Below are positions 63,242-64,000 of a stretch of DNA of 64,000 nucleotides, piece after piece (the first letter of the stretch is position 1; each line of letters begins with the position of its first letter). The position numbers and the translations under genes are program-made. Source of the stretch: Oscillatoriales cyanobacterium USR001 (GTDB lineage: Bacteria > Cyanobacteriota > Cyanobacteriia > Cyanobacteriales > Microcoleaceae); assembly GCA_001698425.1 (NCBI GenBank), contig MBRE01000041.1, positions 41,701 to 105,700 of the forward strand, written 5' to 3'. Below the pieces are notes generated by a model. The model did not search any database and was not told where the DNA came from. It saw only the letters and a list, made by a program, of their open reading frames with translations.

Positions 63242-64000
63242 ATGCTGCCATTTATCCGTAAAGAGTTAGCTGAATTTAGCGCCTATTCTCCCCATCCCAG
63301 CGGTATTTCAGGAGAGCCAGTTAAGTCTGAAATTATCCTCGATCGCTTAGATACTAACGAATGTCCCTACGATTTACCCGATCGATTAAAACAAAAATTA
63401 GCCGATAATTATCAGCAATTAATAGAGACAAATCGTTATCCAGATGGTAGCCACGCCACACTGAAAAACGCGATCGCCAGATACATCAACGAATCCGCCC
63501 AAGTCCCTCAAAACCTCTTAATTAACCCAGATAATATTTCCGTTGGTAATGGTTCAGATGAATTAATTAGATCCCTTTTAATTGCCACCTGTTTGTGCGA
63601 TCGAGGTTCTATCTTAGTTGCCAATCCTACCTTTTCCATGTACGCCATTCTCGCTCAAACCCTCGGCATTTCCGTCGTCAGTACAGGACGAAATGAATTA
63701 AACTTTGAAATGGATTTAGCAGCAGCTAAAACCATAATTGAACAAACACAAAATCCACCAGTAAGGTTAGTTTTTGTAGTTCATCCTAATTCCCCCACCG
63801 CCAATGCTTTGACAAACAATGAAATAGAATGGCTGCGAAATTTACCAGAAAATATTTTAGCAGTCATCGACGAAGCTTATTTTGAATTTAGCCAAACTAC
63901 CCTAGTTCAAGAATTGTCCCAACATCCTAATTGGATAATTTTACGCACATTTTCTAAAGCATTTCGATTAGCCGCAATGAGAGTAGGATATGCGATCGCC
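63242..64000 (+). CDS. hisC: histidinol-phosphate aminotransferase, partial (runs off the window)
   Basis: The first 253 codons of a PLP-dependent class I/II aminotransferase; the frame is still open at the last base. The features that identify it are the substrate-binding [19 protein letters not shown] near residue 60, [45 protein letters not shown] and [15 protein letters not shown] with the PLP-binding lysine. It catalyses the transamination of imidazole-acetol phosphate in histidine synthesis. It is the type found in cyanobacteria without a his operon. Start ATG at 63242. Confidence 0.88.
   Translation, partial: MLPFIRKELAEFSAYSPHPSGISGEPVKSEIILDRLDTNECPYDLPDRLKQKLADNYQQLIETNRYPDGSHATLKNAIARYINESAQVPQNLLINPDNISVGNGSDELIRSLLIATCLCDRGSILVANPTFSMYAILAQTLGISVVSTGRNELNFEMDLAAAKTIIEQTQNPPVRLVFVVHPNSPTANALTNNEIEWLRNLPENILAVIDEAYFEFSQTTLVQELSQHPNWIILRTFSKAFRLAAMRVGYAIA

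Overview
The window looks like chromosome of a filamentous cyanobacterium. The HIP1 octamer GCGATCGC is very frequent on both strands. Typical cyanobacterial families are present: Ycf35 with its DUF2997 partner, DUF3181, a Hmp/Pix-type pilus chemosensory operon with the filament-motility protein HmpF, PatA-like regulators, NB-ARC STAND ATPases and RTX exoproteins. Intergenic regions carry heptameric tandem repeats and several families of palindromic miniature elements. HmpF points to a motile, filamentous lineage; I cannot name the species.

Layout. 0.1-7.7 kb: a voltage-gated-type K+ channel, a radical SAM protein, a TerD protein, a DUF1361 membrane protein, an ABC-D exporter and an NB-ARC ATPase that stops where its sensor repeats would normally begin. 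7.8-15.1 kb: a PDDEXK-like protein, a carboxyl-terminal protease, a REC-GGDEF-EAL protein, a ferredoxin and the ycf35/DUF2997 pair. 15.5-18.9 kb: a leucine-rich-repeat protein coupled to an unusual SDR-like protein, two abutting tRNA genes with 8-bp acceptor stems, and a BrnT/BrnA toxin-antitoxin pair. 19-33 kb: mostly housekeeping and conserved cyanobacterial genes, with a BcsA-type glycosyltransferase and a cyclophilin-RTX fusion. 33.7-41 kb: one giant 2435-residue RTX exoprotein. 41.2-53.3 kb: hmpF and, divergently, the chemosensory operon (PatA-like regulator, CheW, MCP, CheA-REC). 53.6-56.9 kb: a small accessory cluster with a replication-type winged-helix protein, two tandem circularly permuted tRNA-like genes and a gene of unknown function on the same strand just upstream of them. 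56.9-64 kb: a textbook MITE, pheS, a DUF104/VapC pair with a frameshifted toxin, an RTX-CAP exoprotein, an SGNH-type lipoprotein, polyphosphate glucokinase and the start of hisC.

The most unusual observation is at 55.8-56.06 kb on the minus strand. Two successive units each have the 3' half of a tRNA (anticodon-stem 3' strand, variable loop, T arm, acceptor 3' strand) placed before its 5' half (acceptor 5' strand, D arm, anticodon-stem 5' strand). In each unit both the 7-bp acceptor helix and the 5-bp anticodon helix close only in this permuted order. Secondary points of interest are the 8/5 tRNA pair at 18.2 kb, the LRR/SDR pair, the domain-in-domain architecture of the giant protein, and the repeat families, one copy of which lies inside a coding sequence.

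All calls come from reading the sequence and recalling protein families. No database search, folding program or covariance model was run.
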